Below, piece by piece: positions 17,329 to 26,014 of a stretch of DNA of 64,000 nucleotides. The DNA comes from Paenibacillus sp. JNUCC-31. Lineage in GTDB: Bacteria > Bacillota > Bacilli > Paenibacillales > Paenibacillaceae. The translations under genes were made by a program, and so were the position numbers. The notes beneath the pieces are model-generated. The model was not told the origin of the DNA. It made no database searches and saw only the letters and a program-made list of their open reading frames with translations. Each line of letters starts with the position of its first letter. Positions within the stretch are counted from its first letter, which is position 1. The stretch is from NCBI RefSeq assembly GCF_014844075.1, contig NZ_CP062165.1, positions 4,154,001 to 4,218,000 on the forward strand, written 5' to 3'.

Positions 17329-17384
17329 ATGTTTTTATTACGGAATTCGTACGGGATTTTGTTATACATCATGAAATGTTTGCA

Positions 17385-18653
17385 TCATACACGAGCGTTT
17401 TTATACGCTGCTGCATGCATACCAGCCGTGTATCCTGTAGAGAAGGCAGCGGTAATATTATAGCCTCCTGTGTATCCGTGAATGTCCAGAACTTCGCCGC
17501 AAAAGAATAGTCCCGGCAGCAGCTTGGATTCCATGGTTTTTGGGTATATCTCCTTTAAGTGGATCCCTCCACCAGTTACAAAGGCTTCTTTGAGAGAGCG
17601 TGTTCCGTCTGCGCGGAAGGTAAAAGCCTTCATTAGCCCAACCAATGTAGTTAACATACCTTTGGGAAAATGGTGGAATGTGAGGTCTTCGCTAATCTCC
17701 GCACGTTTCATCAATAATGGAATCATGCGTTCAGGAACCCATGTTTTCAGTATGTTTTTAACCGCTTTGCGGGATTCGTGTTCCAGCACCTGCTGAACCT
17801 GGTTTTCCAGTGCACCAGCGGACAGATCCGGGAACAGATCAATACTCATCGTGACCTGAGGATTTCCTGATTTCATCTGTACCTTGCGAATGAACTGGCT
17901 GCAACGCAGCGCGATGGGTCCTGACACGCCAAAATGGGTAAAGATCATATCTCCGCGATGGGAAATGACCGATTTTCCTTTGGCATCCAGAACAGATAAC
18001 CCAACATCACGCAAGGAGAGGCCTTGCAGTTCTTTGGATTGAATCCAGCTCTCGCCAGACACAATCGGTACTTCCGTCGGATACAGCTCTGTAATCGTAT
18101 GTCCAGCTGCTTCCGCCCAAGGATAGCCATCTCCGGTTGATCCGGTTTGAGGAACGGATTTGCCTCCTGTAGCGATGATGACAGATCGCCCAAGCACTGT
18201 TGTACCGGAAGCCAGTTTAACGCCCTGCACATGTTGACCGTTCTGAATTAAATCCTTAACCGGCTGTTTGGTGCGGATCTCTACCCCGAGGGAAACGATT
18301 TTGCCTACCAACGCATCAACGACCGTTTTCGCTTTATCGGTGACCGGGAACATTCTTCCGTTATCCTCTTCTTTCAGGGCAATACCGAGATTCTCAAAGA
18401 AACGCATAATACCCTGATTGTCCAGATTCTGAAATGAACTATATAAAAAGCGTCCATTGCCTGGAATATGTCTGATCAGTTCATCCGTCTCCTTGGCATT
18501 GGTCACATTACAGCGACCTCCCCCAGAGATTCCAAGCTTGCGGCCGAGTTGATCTCCTTTATCCAACAGAAGTACGGAGGCTCCATACTCGGCAGCAGCC
18601 ACACAAGCCATTAAGCCCGCCGACCCGCCGCCAATTACAATGACATCATACAT
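17385..18653 (-). CDS. BaiN/YtfP-type NAD(P)/FAD-dependent oxidoreductase
   Basis: This 422-residue flavoprotein starts with the dinucleotide-binding motif VIGGGSAGLMACVAAAEYG and an acidic-to-LDKG strand end. The family marker GRKLGISGGGRCNVTN follows at about 37-52, and ATGGKSVPQTGSTGDGY lies mid-protein; the C-terminus has GGGIHLKEIYPKTMESK and the FAD-closing GYTGGYNITAAFSTG. It belongs to the HI0933/YhiN group. Members are widespread with poorly defined substrates; BaiN reduces bile-acid intermediates in gut clostridia, a role not expected here. Monocistronic. Confidence 0.85.
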   Translation of the reverse strand: MYDVIVIGGGSAGLMACVAAAEYGASVLLLDKGDQLGRKLGISGGGRCNVTNAKETDELIRHIPGNGRFLYSSFQNLDNQGIMRFFENLGIALKEEDNGRMFPVTDKAKTVVDALVGKIVSLGVEIRTKQPVKDLIQNGQHVQGVKLASGTTVLGRSVIIATGGKSVPQTGSTGDGYPWAEAAGHTITELYPTEVPIVSGESWIQSKELQGLSLRDVGLSVLDAKGKSVISHRGDMIFTHFGVSGPIALRCSQFIRKVQMKSGNPQVTMSIDLFPDLSAGALENQVQQVLEHESRKAVKNILKTWVPERMIPLLMKRAEISEDLTFHHFPKGMLTTLVGLMKAFTFRADGTRSLKEAFVTGGGIHLKEIYPKTMESKLLPGLFFCGEVLDIHGYTGGYNITAAFSTGYTAGMHAAAYKNARV

Positions 18654-18729
18654 ATTTTATTACCCTCTTTTTTTATTAATTTTATCGGTATACCGCATTT
18701 GTATCCAATCTGGGGATTGAAAATCAATC

Positions 18730-18771
18730 ATCTATATATAGATTGGGGTTTTTATTTTAATCTATATATAG
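18730..18771. promoter_or_regulatory. Two palindromic ATCTATATATAG sites upstream of the kinase gene
   Basis: A perfect 14-bp palindrome ATCTATATATAGAT (18730-18743) is repeated as ATCTATATATAG starting 30 bases later (18760-18771), which is about three helical turns. The region 18654-18953 between two divergent genes holds no ORF; a further dyad AAATGGT/ACCATTT lies near 18814-18839. A paired operator is possible; the binding protein is unknown. Confidence 0.4.
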
Positions 18772-18953
18772 TGTGTTCAAGCATTTATTATCGAATTATG
18801 CAGGATTATGTTTAAATGGTACATATTTTTGACCATTTATGGGAAATCAATCGTTCTATTATGCTGTCTTAAGGGATATATTGTAATATACTGTCGCCTA
18901 TGTTTTAATCAGAAATACATAAGGGATGTGCAGGCGAGGAGGGAGATGGCATT

Positions 18954-20648
18954 GTGGTTGCGTTAAAGGATATTCTTATACAGGTTCTGCTTGCAGGATC
19001 TGCAGTATTCCTGATTCCCTTATTCCATCTGGGGCTCACAAGACAGGCTGCCGCCAAGTTGGAACGTGCTGGAATGACGCAGATCAGTTTTGCTGCAACC
19101 AGCATGGTAAGCATGCTGCTGTGTTTGCTTTTTGCCTACTATGCGAGTTCAGTGTCCGTCCCCATTTCCATGGGTATTGTGCCTTTGACCCTCGTCATAT
19201 TGTATTGCAAACCCCGCATCGGTATCATGTTGTCTCTTCTCCACATATTCTTCTATTTTCTCTTTGCGCATCCCTATAATCTGTTCGAATTTCTACTTCA
19301 AACGGGCGTTCTTCTGTATCCTATTGTATGGTTGTCAGCCAAACGATTCAAGCATTATACACGTTCACGCAAAATGGGAACGATTATCGCCTTGATTACG
19401 GCTGAACTGGCTGTGGCCAGTGTACTGTACATCCTATCAGTTGAAAGCGAGCCCATCTTCTTCACAGTGGAGTGGGTGATGATCTTCCTGGGATACTTGA
19501 TAGGCGCAATCATTGCCGGCAGTCTTAGTATGCTCTGGATTGAACATATGCAGCATCATCGGGGACTGGAGCAGCATCTATCCGAAGTTCATCACAGATA
19601 CATAGCAGAAACGGAAAAGCTTAACCAAATTCTGAATGCCGTGCCTTTATCTATCGCTACTGTAGATAAGGAAGGGACCGTACAGTTTGTCAACGACACC
19701 ATGGAGCAAACAGCACGGGATCAATTGCCCTGCACCACGACACCGGATTTGATAGGACATCCGGCAAGTCAGTTTGTCGAACAAGCTCAGGCAGACAAGA
19801 TGGAGAGCGGTATTCAAAAAGCCATTGTTCATGGAGAAGTGAGCGGACTGACTGTACGATACGGCTCCCATGTGTTCCAGTCCCGAACAGTGCCTCTTTA
19901 TTCTTTTTCCAAAGAGTTTCCAAGAGAGGTTACAGGAGCCATGTTGATCATTCAGGATATCACTGAGCTTGAAATGCTGCGAAGTGAGCTGGATAATGTG
20001 GATCGCCTCAGTCTGGTGGGCCAAATGGCCGCAAGCATTACCCATGAAGTAAGGAATCCGATGGCGGTTGTGCGTGGTTTTCTTCAATTAATGCAGGAAA
20101 AAAGCCCGCAGTCCCTGGATCATTATTACCGGATCGTTCTGGAAGAGCTGGATCGCGCCAACAGCATTATTAATGATTTTCTTTCATTGGCACAAAATCG
20201 GATTGCCGAGAAAGAAGAATCCCAGCTGCATGACATTATTCATGAATTAAGTCCATTGTTATGGGCGGATGCAAATTTGCGCGGTCAAAGTATCGAATTC
20301 AATCTTGCTCATAATGTACCCAAGCTGCATCTGAATTCCAAAGAAATCAAGCAAGTCGTCCTTAATCTGGCCCGTAACGGAATGGAGGCCATGAATGAAA
20401 AGGGGGTACTTACGCTGGAGACCCGATTGGTGGATGACACTGTAGAGCTCTGTGTACGAGACACAGGGCCGGGTATACCTCCAGGAAAACATGAGAAGCT
20501 ATTCGAACCTTTTTTTACAACCAAGGCAAAAGGAACCGGATTGGGTCTATCCATGTGTCTGAGCATTGTGGAGAGGCATAACGGAAGCATCACTGTAGAA
20601 TCGGAGGAGAATCAAGGGACGACGTTCAAGGTGACATTTCAACGCTGA
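18954..20648 (+). CDS. Membrane sporulation-type histidine kinase (KinB-like)
   Basis: This 564-residue kinase has an N-terminal membrane region of about six helices (residues 5-190) that resembles the 5TM domain of KinB/LytS proteins. A PAS domain follows at about 215-340 (LNQILNAVPLSIATVDKEGTV). The phosphoacceptor His364 is in ITHEVRNPMAVVRGF, the sequence context of sporulation kinases that phosphorylate Spo0F, and the ATPase domain has N, G1 (DTGPGIPPG) and G2 (GTGLGLSM) boxes. It starts with GTG after AGGAGGG. No partner response regulator is adjacent, as is usual for phosphorelay kinases. The PAS insertion makes it longer than B. subtilis KinB (428 residues). Confidence 0.85.
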   Translation: MVALKDILIQVLLAGSAVFLIPLFHLGLTRQAAAKLERAGMTQISFAATSMVSMLLCLLFAYYASSVSVPISMGIVPLTLVILYCKPRIGIMLSLLHIFFYFLFAHPYNLFEFLLQTGVLLYPIVWLSAKRFKHYTRSRKMGTIIALITAELAVASVLYILSVESEPIFFTVEWVMIFLGYLIGAIIAGSLSMLWIEHMQHHRGLEQHLSEVHHRYIAETEKLNQILNAVPLSIATVDKEGTVQFVNDTMEQTARDQLPCTTTPDLIGHPASQFVEQAQADKMESGIQKAIVHGEVSGLTVRYGSHVFQSRTVPLYSFSKEFPREVTGAMLIIQDITELEMLRSELDNVDRLSLVGQMAASITHEVRNPMAVVRGFLQLMQEKSPQSLDHYYRIVLEELDRANSIINDFLSLAQNRIAEKEESQLHDIIHELSPLLWADANLRGQSIEFNLAHNVPKLHLNSKEIKQVVLNLARNGMEAMNEKGVLTLETRLVDDTVELCVRDTGPGIPPGKHEKLFEPFFTTKAKGTGLGLSMCLSIVERHNGSITVESEENQGTTFKVTFQR

Positions 20649-20723
20649 AGCCTTAAGCATATTTTGCCAAGAATGAAGACATCATATTGAAGAAGAAGCC
20701 TTTCCGCAGGCGGTGTCTGATCC

Positions 20724-20751
20724 TTGCTTTCATTGCTTAGGGATGTATAAT
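20724..20751 (+). promoter_or_regulatory. Putative promoter of the bacilliredoxin gene
   Basis: TTGCTT (20724-20729) and TATAAT (20746-20751) are 16 bases apart, about 65 bases upstream of the start codon. Confidence 0.55.
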
Positions 20752-20817
20752 AGGAATAGCATAAAAGCATTTAATTTTTGAAATAATAGAACCTACATGT
20801 TTAAGGAGTGAAACTGA

Positions 20818-21252
20818 ATGTCGATGTCATTTGATCAATACATGAAAGATATGGTTCAGCCAATGCGGGATGAGTTGACTCGTTTGGGAATTCAGGAGCT
20901 TCGTACACCGGAAGAAGTTGAAGCAAGTTTGCCGGATGCGAAAGGTACTGCTCTGGTTGTCATTAACTCTGTCTGCGGATGTGCGGCAGGTCAGTGCCGT
21001 CCGGGTGTATCTCAGGCACTTCAGCATGACATTACGCCAGACCACCTGTACACGGTATTTGCTGGTCAGGATAAGGAAGCTACCGCAAAAGCACGTGAAT
21101 TCTTTGCACCGTACCCTCCATCTTCACCGTCTATCGCCTTGATGAAAGACGGAGAACTCGTTCACTTTATCGAGCGTCACCAAGTGGAAGACCGTTCTGC
21201 GGAGGAAATTGCGGCTGAACTTACAAGTGCGTTTGACCGTTACTGCCGTTAA
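20818..21252 (+). CDS. Bacilliredoxin, BrxA/BrxB (YphP/YqiW) family
   Basis: This 144-residue thioredoxin-fold protein removes bacillithiol from S-bacillithiolated proteins. It has the diagnostic CGC active site (Cys53-Gly-Cys55) in NSVCGCAAGQCRPG, with Cys60 nearby, plus the PPSSPSIALMKDGELVHFIERHQ block. The length matches YphP. An SD (AAGGAGTG) is well placed. Its own promoter and a downstream terminator make it monocistronic. This implies that the organism uses bacillithiol. Confidence 0.92.
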   Translation: MSMSFDQYMKDMVQPMRDELTRLGIQELRTPEEVEASLPDAKGTALVVINSVCGCAAGQCRPGVSQALQHDITPDHLYTVFAGQDKEATAKAREFFAPYPPSSPSIALMKDGELVHFIERHQVEDRSAEEIAAELTSAFDRYCR

Positions 21253-21265
21253 TCAGCTCCAACAG

Positions 21266-21304
21266 CGCCCCGCCCTTCGGATGACCGATGCCGGGGCGTT
21301 TCAT
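21266..21304 (+). terminator. Rho-independent terminator after the bacilliredoxin gene
   Basis: CGCCCCG pairs with CGGGGCG across a 19-base loop and is followed by TTTCATTTT. Confidence 0.8.
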
Positions 21305-21389
21305 TTTGAGTGGATAAGGTTATTGAACCATTCAGACCTTTCAAAGTGGACATCAAATTTCATTATTGTAGAAACGGGGTGTGTGAACG

Positions 21390-22199
21390 ATGAGTTTGCA
21401 ACAACAGATCATCGCTGAATTGAAGGTTAAACCAAGCATTAATGAAGAAGAGGAAGTGCGCAAACGCGTTGATTTTCTCAAAACGTATGTAAAAAACGCA
21501 GGTTCCAAAGGATTGTTGATTGCGATTAGTGGGGGTATAGACAGCGCTGTAGCTGCTGCGCTCTGCAAAAAAGCGACGGACGAGCTGACTGCCGAGAACA
21601 ATCAGGAATACAAGACGCTGGGTGTGTTCCAGCCTTACGGGGAGCAATCGGATATCGGCGATAGCTATGCTGTTGCGAAAGCTTTTGACCTGAAGCATGT
21701 CGTGGAAACAAACATTGAAGATGCCGTTAACGAGATTGCTCTTGAAGTGGAGCAAGGCTTCAAATCCATGGGCAGTCCGCGTCATATGACTCACCAGGGC
21801 AAAGGGAACGTGAAAGCGAGAACCCGCATGGTGATGCAATATGCTCTGTCTTTTGAGGAAAATTTGCTGGTGGTAGGTACAGACCATGCTTCCGAAGCCA
21901 TTACGGGCTTTTACACCAAATGGGGTGACGGTGCTGTCGATATCACACCATTGAGCAGTCTGAACAAACGTCAGGTGCGTCAGCTGGCTGCCTACCTTAA
22001 CGTACCGCAGTCCATTTTGGACAAAGCTCCTTCGGCGGGATTATGGGAAGGCCAGACAGATGAGGATGAACTGGGTATTTCGTATGAAGCGAACAGTGAC
22101 TATCTGGAAGGCAAACCAATCGACCCGGCTGCACAGGAACGTCTTGAAGCATTCTACAAGCGTACACATCACAAACGCAATGCCATTCCTGGCATCTAA
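21390..22199 (+). CDS. nadE: NAD synthetase, ammonia-dependent
   Basis: This 269-residue enzyme makes NAD from deamido-NAD, ATP and ammonia. The PP-loop SGGIDS is at residues 47-52; later come NVKARTRMVMQYALS, VGTDHASEAITGFYTKWGDG and the loop KAPSAGLWEGQTDEDELGISY. The length matches NadE without a glutaminase domain, so it uses ammonia. The SD is modest (GGGGTGTG). A terminator follows, so it forms a single-gene unit. Confidence 0.95.
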   Translation: MSLQQQIIAELKVKPSINEEEEVRKRVDFLKTYVKNAGSKGLLIAISGGIDSAVAAALCKKATDELTAENNQEYKTLGVFQPYGEQSDIGDSYAVAKAFDLKHVVETNIEDAVNEIALEVEQGFKSMGSPRHMTHQGKGNVKARTRMVMQYALSFEENLLVVGTDHASEAITGFYTKWGDGAVDITPLSSLNKRQVRQLAAYLNVPQSILDKAPSAGLWEGQTDEDELGISYEANSDYLEGKPIDPAAQERLEAFYKRTHHKRNAIPGI

Positions 22200-22261
22200 T
22201 AACGATGCAGGCGTGCCAGCCGTGAATGGTTAAGACCCGTATCTGAACAGGGTGAACAAGC

Positions 22262-22296
22262 AAAGAGTCTCTGCATAAGCAGCGACTCTTTTTTGT
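22262..22296 (+). terminator. Rho-independent terminator after nadE
   Basis: AAAGAGTC pairs with GACTCTTT around an inner CTGC/GCAG hairpin and is followed by TTTTTT. Confidence 0.92.
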
Positions 22297-22394
22297 TATG
22301 TGGATAGGATGTACTCGCTTCTGCGCCCCCCTCCTGCTACAATAGAATACGTGTTCGGAGAGTTACGGATAATGCGACGGAATGGAGATCTTTT

Positions 22395-22606
22395 ACAATG
22401 CATTTTCAAAAAGGGGTTTTCAGTACCAAGAAGATGGGATGAAGGTAGAAATGGAGTAGCGGAGCGTAGGGAAAACTACGTGAGCAACTACAATGTTTCC
22501 GAAGGAAACATCCTTCGTAAGCATATGCTTATTCGGCTGAATTCCATGTTCGAAGCTGATGATGCCATTAGGCATCCTTCGTAATCAAAAGCGGACTTTT
22601 GAACAA
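22395..22606. repeat. Dyad-rich intergenic element (possible repeat)
   Basis: Imperfect terminal inverted repeats (TTTTCAAAAAGGGGTTTTC near 22395-22421 and the complement around 22586-22606) enclose several perfect hairpins: GTTTCC/GGAAAC (22495-22509), the palindrome AAGCATATGCTT and GATGCC/GGCATC. The arm containing AGCGGAGCG and a GAAGGAAA hairpin resembles the extra arm of the family R copy at 45372-45605. A 94-codon frame at 22300-22584 crosses it, but it has no SD and no protein-like pattern. I did not see a second full copy in this window. Confidence 0.5.
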
Positions 22607-22644
22607 CCTCTTACAGTATGAAAGATTAAGCGGGTGAAGCGTTA

Positions 22645-23061
22645 ATGATATATGGCATTGGTAACGATGTGCTGGAGATAGGACGGATGCGCAAGCTGTT
22701 GTCCGGTCGCCATGCGGAAGCATTTATGAATCGGATTTTAACATCTGCAGAGCGGGAGATTGCCAATCATCGGGGGAAGCGGATGACAGAGTTTGTATCC
22801 GGTCGATTTGCAGCAAAAGAAGCGGTGTCCAAGGCATTTGGCTGCGGCATCGGGAGCAAGATGAGTTTTACCGACATTGAGGTGCTGCCTGATGAGAAAG
22901 GGCGCCCCGTTGCCACACTGTCCGCTCAGGCATGGGAACGACTTCAGTTGCCTTACGGCAAACAATATGACATTCATCTGAGTATTACGCATCAGACAGA
23001 ATTGGCTGCGGCCTTTGCTATTGTGGAGCAGATGGAGAAGTCGTTGCCCGGGCTGGAATAG
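22645..23061 (+). CDS. acpS: Holo-[acyl-carrier-protein] synthase
   Basis: This 138-residue enzyme transfers the 4'-phosphopantetheine arm from CoA to apo-ACP. It has the two metal-binding signatures: Asp8 in GIGNDVLEIGRM and Glu59 in RFAAKEAVSKAFGCGIG, then the basic C-terminal SITHQTELAAAFAIVE. The length is slightly above the usual 120. It starts 60 bases before mutY in the same direction, so the two are probably cotranscribed. Confidence 0.94.
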   Translation: MIYGIGNDVLEIGRMRKLLSGRHAEAFMNRILTSAEREIANHRGKRMTEFVSGRFAAKEAVSKAFGCGIGSKMSFTDIEVLPDEKGRPVATLSAQAWERLQLPYGKQYDIHLSITHQTELAAAFAIVEQMEKSLPGLE

Positions 23062-23121
23062 TAACAATGAGGGAATGAAAAGTGGGAATAACGTTAGCAC
23101 GGTAACAGGAGAGGACGAAAT

Positions 23122-24480
23122 ATGGGTTTAATGGAACAGAAACGACATTTCAGCGTCCATTTGCTGGATTGGTATATGGTTAACAGACGGGATTTGCCGT
23201 GGCGTCGCCACAACAATCCGTATTTTACATGGGTATCGGAAATTATGCTTCAACAGACTCGGGTGGATACGGTGATCCCGTATTTCAATCGGTTTATCGG
23301 TAATTTCCCGACCGTACAGGCGCTGGCTGAAGCACCGGAAGAAGAGGTCTTGAAAAATTGGGAGGGACTCGGCTATTATTCCCGTGCCCGTAATCTCCAG
23401 GCAGCTGCCAGACAAGTGATGGAACTGCACGGAGGAGAGATGCCGCAGGACAAGCAATCCGTCTTTGCGTTAAAAGGCGTCGGCCCGTATACAGCCGGGG
23501 CCATTCTCAGCATTGCCTACAACCAGCCGCAGCCAGCGGTGGATGGCAATGTCATGCGGGTACTGTCCCGCTACTTCCTCATTGATGAGGACATTATGAA
23601 GGGCAGCACCCGGGTGTTGATGGAAGAGCTCGCAGGAGAGCTCATTCCGGAAGGGCGGGCGCGTGATTTCAATCAGGCGCTGATGGAACTTGGTGCGCTG
23701 GTGTGCACACCCAAAGCGCCGCACTGCCTGACTTGCCCGGTCATGGAGCAATGTTCCGGCCGCATCGCCGGACGGGAGCTCACACTGCCGGTCAAGACCA
23801 AGGCGAAGCCGCCGCGTCCTGAGCAGCGGCTGGTCGCCATTGTGGAGGGCCGCGGCGCTCATCGCGGCCAAGTGCTTGTGCGCCAGCGCCCAGCAACGGG
23901 CCTATTGGCCCGCATGTGGGAGCTGCCGCATGTGCTGGCGGCGCCCGCCGCAGCCGGCAAGGCGGCGGGGCCGCTGGCAGATGAGCCGGCCATGGCTTTG
24001 CTGGCCGGCAGTCTATGGGCGGAAGGCTTCGCTGCCCGCCCGGAAGGGCTGGCTACCCATGCGGAGCATGTGTTCAGCCATATTGTCTGGGGCCTGCAGG
24101 TGTACAAGTGCACCGAGCAGGACCAGAATGGCGAGCTTCCGCTGATCGCCGCGGAAGCCAGAGCCGCCTACGACGCACAGGCGGCCGCCAAGGACAACTC
24201 CTCCTCAGCTTCAGCTGCATTTGAGTCGGCAGCGAATCACTCGGAGCAGCTCAGTACAAAAGCACTCCAAATTGCGAACTTACTGGACGATCCGAGTCTG
24301 CGAACTGAATCACCACAGGCAGATAACGCAAGCGCGCAGCTCATGCTGACAGGGAAGGGCGATGGCCTGACCTATCGTTGGATCGGACCGGAAGATATGG
24401 ACAAGATGGCCTTCCCGAACATCTTTCTGAAGCTGATCAGCAGTTATTTTGCAGGGGCTTATGATCAAGCGAACGAATAG
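23122..24480 (+). CDS. mutY: A/G-specific adenine DNA glycosylase
   Basis: This 452-residue enzyme removes adenine mispaired with 8-oxoguanine. The N-terminal HhH-GPD domain has Glu40 (SEIMLQQTRVDTV), the hairpin ALKGVGPYTAGAILS, catalytic Asp141 (AVDGNVMRVLSR) and the [4Fe-4S] ligands Cys195, Cys202, Cys205 and Cys211 in C-x6-C-x2-C-x5-C spacing. A NUDIX-like C-terminal domain that reads 8-oxoG begins near residue 230. The C-terminal part is longer than the usual 350-370 residues: about residues 345-405 form an Ala/Ser-rich low-complexity insert encoded by markedly GC-richer DNA (about 23740-24200). AGGAGAGG precedes the ATG. Confidence 0.95.
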   Translation: MGLMEQKRHFSVHLLDWYMVNRRDLPWRRHNNPYFTWVSEIMLQQTRVDTVIPYFNRFIGNFPTVQALAEAPEEEVLKNWEGLGYYSRARNLQAAARQVMELHGGEMPQDKQSVFALKGVGPYTAGAILSIAYNQPQPAVDGNVMRVLSRYFLIDEDIMKGSTRVLMEELAGELIPEGRARDFNQALMELGALVCTPKAPHCLTCPVMEQCSGRIAGRELTLPVKTKAKPPRPEQRLVAIVEGRGAHRGQVLVRQRPATGLLARMWELPHVLAAPAAAGKAAGPLADEPAMALLAGSLWAEGFAARPEGLATHAEHVFSHIVWGLQVYKCTEQDQNGELPLIAAEARAAYDAQAAAKDNSSSASAAFESAANHSEQLSTKALQIANLLDDPSLRTESPQADNASAQLMLTGKGDGLTYRWIGPEDMDKMAFPNIFLKLISSYFAGAYDQANE

Positions 24481-24600
24481 GGCTAAACTTAACTTTTAAC
24501 TCCTCACGAAAAGTGAAGAACGCATCTTATGGATGTCAGACTACGTTCATACGCATGCAAGAGGCTGTTCCCAAACAAGGTTGTTGGAAGGGGTAGCCTG

Positions 24601-24794
24601 CTAACGAATCCTAAAGATCTTATTAAGCGAATAAATTTGAAATATAAATTTTAAAGAACCTGAGTGGCGTTATTTAAGCTGAAACGACTAAAAAGGCGTA
24701 CCTGAGTCAACACATGGGATAATAACGTCTCTGTGATTCGTTAGATTTTCCATGCAATGGAATACGAAGCAATAGCGTGTCCCCAGTTCGTTAG
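24601..24794. repeat. Intergenic repeat, family T, copy 1
   Basis: A 194-bp element bounded by CTAACGAA and TTCGTTAG lies between mutY and sodA. Its reverse complement aligns with 39690-39884 (195 bp): shared words in order are CTAACGAAC, ACACGCTATT, a TAACGA-TCACAGA-ACGTTATT block and a CTCAGGTTC-TTAAA block. No ORF. AT-rich internally. Confidence 0.85.
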
Positions 24795-24870
24795 TAGAAA
24801 CGCTCATGAGGGTTCCGGTTTTCTACCGAAATAAAGAAACATACGTATTTCTTATGTATTGCCTAACTAA

Positions 24871-24911
24871 AAAGAGCCTGATCCGGTCGCAATGACCGAA
24901 TCAGGCTCTTC
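24871..24911. terminator. Terminator of sodA (active on the minus strand)
   Basis: AAGAGCCTGAT-CGGTC pairs with GACCG-ATCAGGCTCTT around GCAAT. Read on the minus strand the stem is followed by TTTTTAGTT. It may also stop plus-strand readthrough. Confidence 0.92.
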
Positions 24912-24927
24912 TATTATGCTAACAGTC

Positions 24928-25539
24928 TTATTTCGCTGCAGCGTAACGTTTGTTTACTTCGTCCCAGTTGATTACATTCCAGAAAGCACCGATGTAGTCA
25001 GGGCGTTTGTTTTGATATTTCAGGTAGTAAGCATGCTCCCATACGTCCAGACCCAGAACTGGAGTCAGACCTTCGAAGAGAGGGCTATCTTGGTTAGGTG
25101 TGCTAGTGATGGACAATTTGCCATCTTTGCCAACTACGAGCCAAGCCCAGCCGGAACCAAAACGAGTTGTAGCTGCTTTTGCAAAGTCTTCTTTGAATTT
25201 GTCAAAGCCACCCAGTTCGCTATCGATTGCTGCTGCGATGTCGCCAGTAGGAGCGCCGCCGCCGTTAGGTCCGATGATTTCCCAGAACAGGCTGTGGTTC
25301 GCATGTCCGCCACCATTGTTGCGAACGGCTGTGCGGATACCTTCAGGTACGCTGTCCAGGTTAGCGATCAGATCTTCCAGGCTTTTTCCTTGCAGTTCAG
25401 GAGCGCTTTCCAGAGCTGCGTTCAAGTTCGTTACGTAAGTATTGTGATGGCGATCGTGGTGGATTTCCATCGTTTGTGCATCAATATGTGGTTCCAGTGC
25501 GTCGTTAGCGTAAGGAAGTGCTGGTAATTGAAAAGTCAT
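24928..25539 (-). CDS. sodA: Superoxide dismutase, Mn type
   Basis: This 203-residue cytosolic enzyme converts superoxide to peroxide. It begins [20 protein letters not shown], with the first metal His, followed by [13 protein letters not shown], the [12 protein letters not shown] block with the second His, GSGWAWLVV and the DVWEHAYYL Asp and His ligands. GGGHANHS and WAWL favour manganese. The SD AGGAGG (25548-25553) sets the start at 25539; a longer frame from 25584 would start inside a repeat element. The gene is preceded by family A repeat copy 2, which would lie in its leader. Confidence 0.96.
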   Translation of the reverse strand: MTFQLPALPYANDALEPHIDAQTMEIHHDRHHNTYVTNLNAALESAPELQGKSLEDLIANLDSVPEGIRTAVRNNGGGHANHSLFWEIIGPNGGGAPTGDIAAAIDSELGGFDKFKEDFAKAATTRFGSGWAWLVVGKDGKLSITSTPNQDSPLFEGLTPVLGLDVWEHAYYLKYQNKRPDYIGAFWNVINWDEVNKRYAAAK

Positions 25540-25580
25540 AGTGAAATACCTCCTGAGATTTTTGGATTTTGTTAAGGTCA

Positions 25581-25693
25581 GCATTTTGCATAATTCAATT
25601 CGAATCGCTTCCGGGACAAGTTTTAGACGAATAGGTTCACTTCGATCTATATCTTGCTGAATGAAAGTCGCTCATAGGATTTATGCAAATTGC
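25581..25693. repeat. Palindromic intergenic repeat, family A, copy 2
   Basis: Bounded by GCATTTTGCAT and ATGCAAATTGC. It aligns over its whole length with the reverse complement of 4826-4943; shared segments include GCATTTTGCAT, ATTCGCTTC or AATCGCTTC, TAGACG-ATA, TTCGATCTATATC and GGATTTATGCAAA. It lies 28 bases upstream of the sodA SD, probably within the sodA leader. Upstream at 25712-25735 (minus strand) GTTTAA-12-GGGTAT resembles a SigB promoter with a one-base-short spacer. Confidence 0.85.
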
Positions 25694-25888
25694 CCAGGTA
25701 CCTATGTAATAATACCCTTGTCACTAATATTAAACCGCATCCGGGCTAATTAAGCAACATTTTTGTTTATTAAGTCCCCCCAAATGTTAATCCATTCATG
25801 GGTTAGAGATAACAAACATATTTTACCCATTATGAAACTATTTATGTGATTTTCGGGGTTTAAATAGAGAAAAAGTTTAATATTCGGA

Positions 25889-25916
25889 TGTAAACGATTA
25901 CAATTAAGCGCTTTCA
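25889..25916. promoter_or_regulatory. Tandem catabolite-responsive (cre) sites
   Basis: TGTAAACGATTACA (25889-25902) fits the CcpA-binding consensus in both halves. One base later, TTAAGCGCTTTCA (25904-25916) is a near-perfect cre core on the other strand (TGAAAGCGCTTAA). They lie about 160 bases before the GNAT gene and 350 bases before sodA, which are divergent. Which gene they control cannot be told from position. Confidence 0.65.
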
Positions 25917-26014
25917 AAAGAAAATGCGTGTTTTATGGCGTAAAGTATGGTTTAATTGACGAAGAAGCGGTATTTTCTCGTTTTTTGTCATTATATGAAC
26001 ATTGGGTTTTTGGT

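Noticed and set aside
22300..22584. A 94-codon frame between nadE and acpS
   Set aside because: It lacks an SD and crosses several perfect DNA hairpins; the region reads as a repeat element, not a gene.
24892..25527. A 211-codon plus-strand frame opposite sodA
   Set aside because: It begins inside the sodA terminator and is antisense to a fully conserved enzyme.
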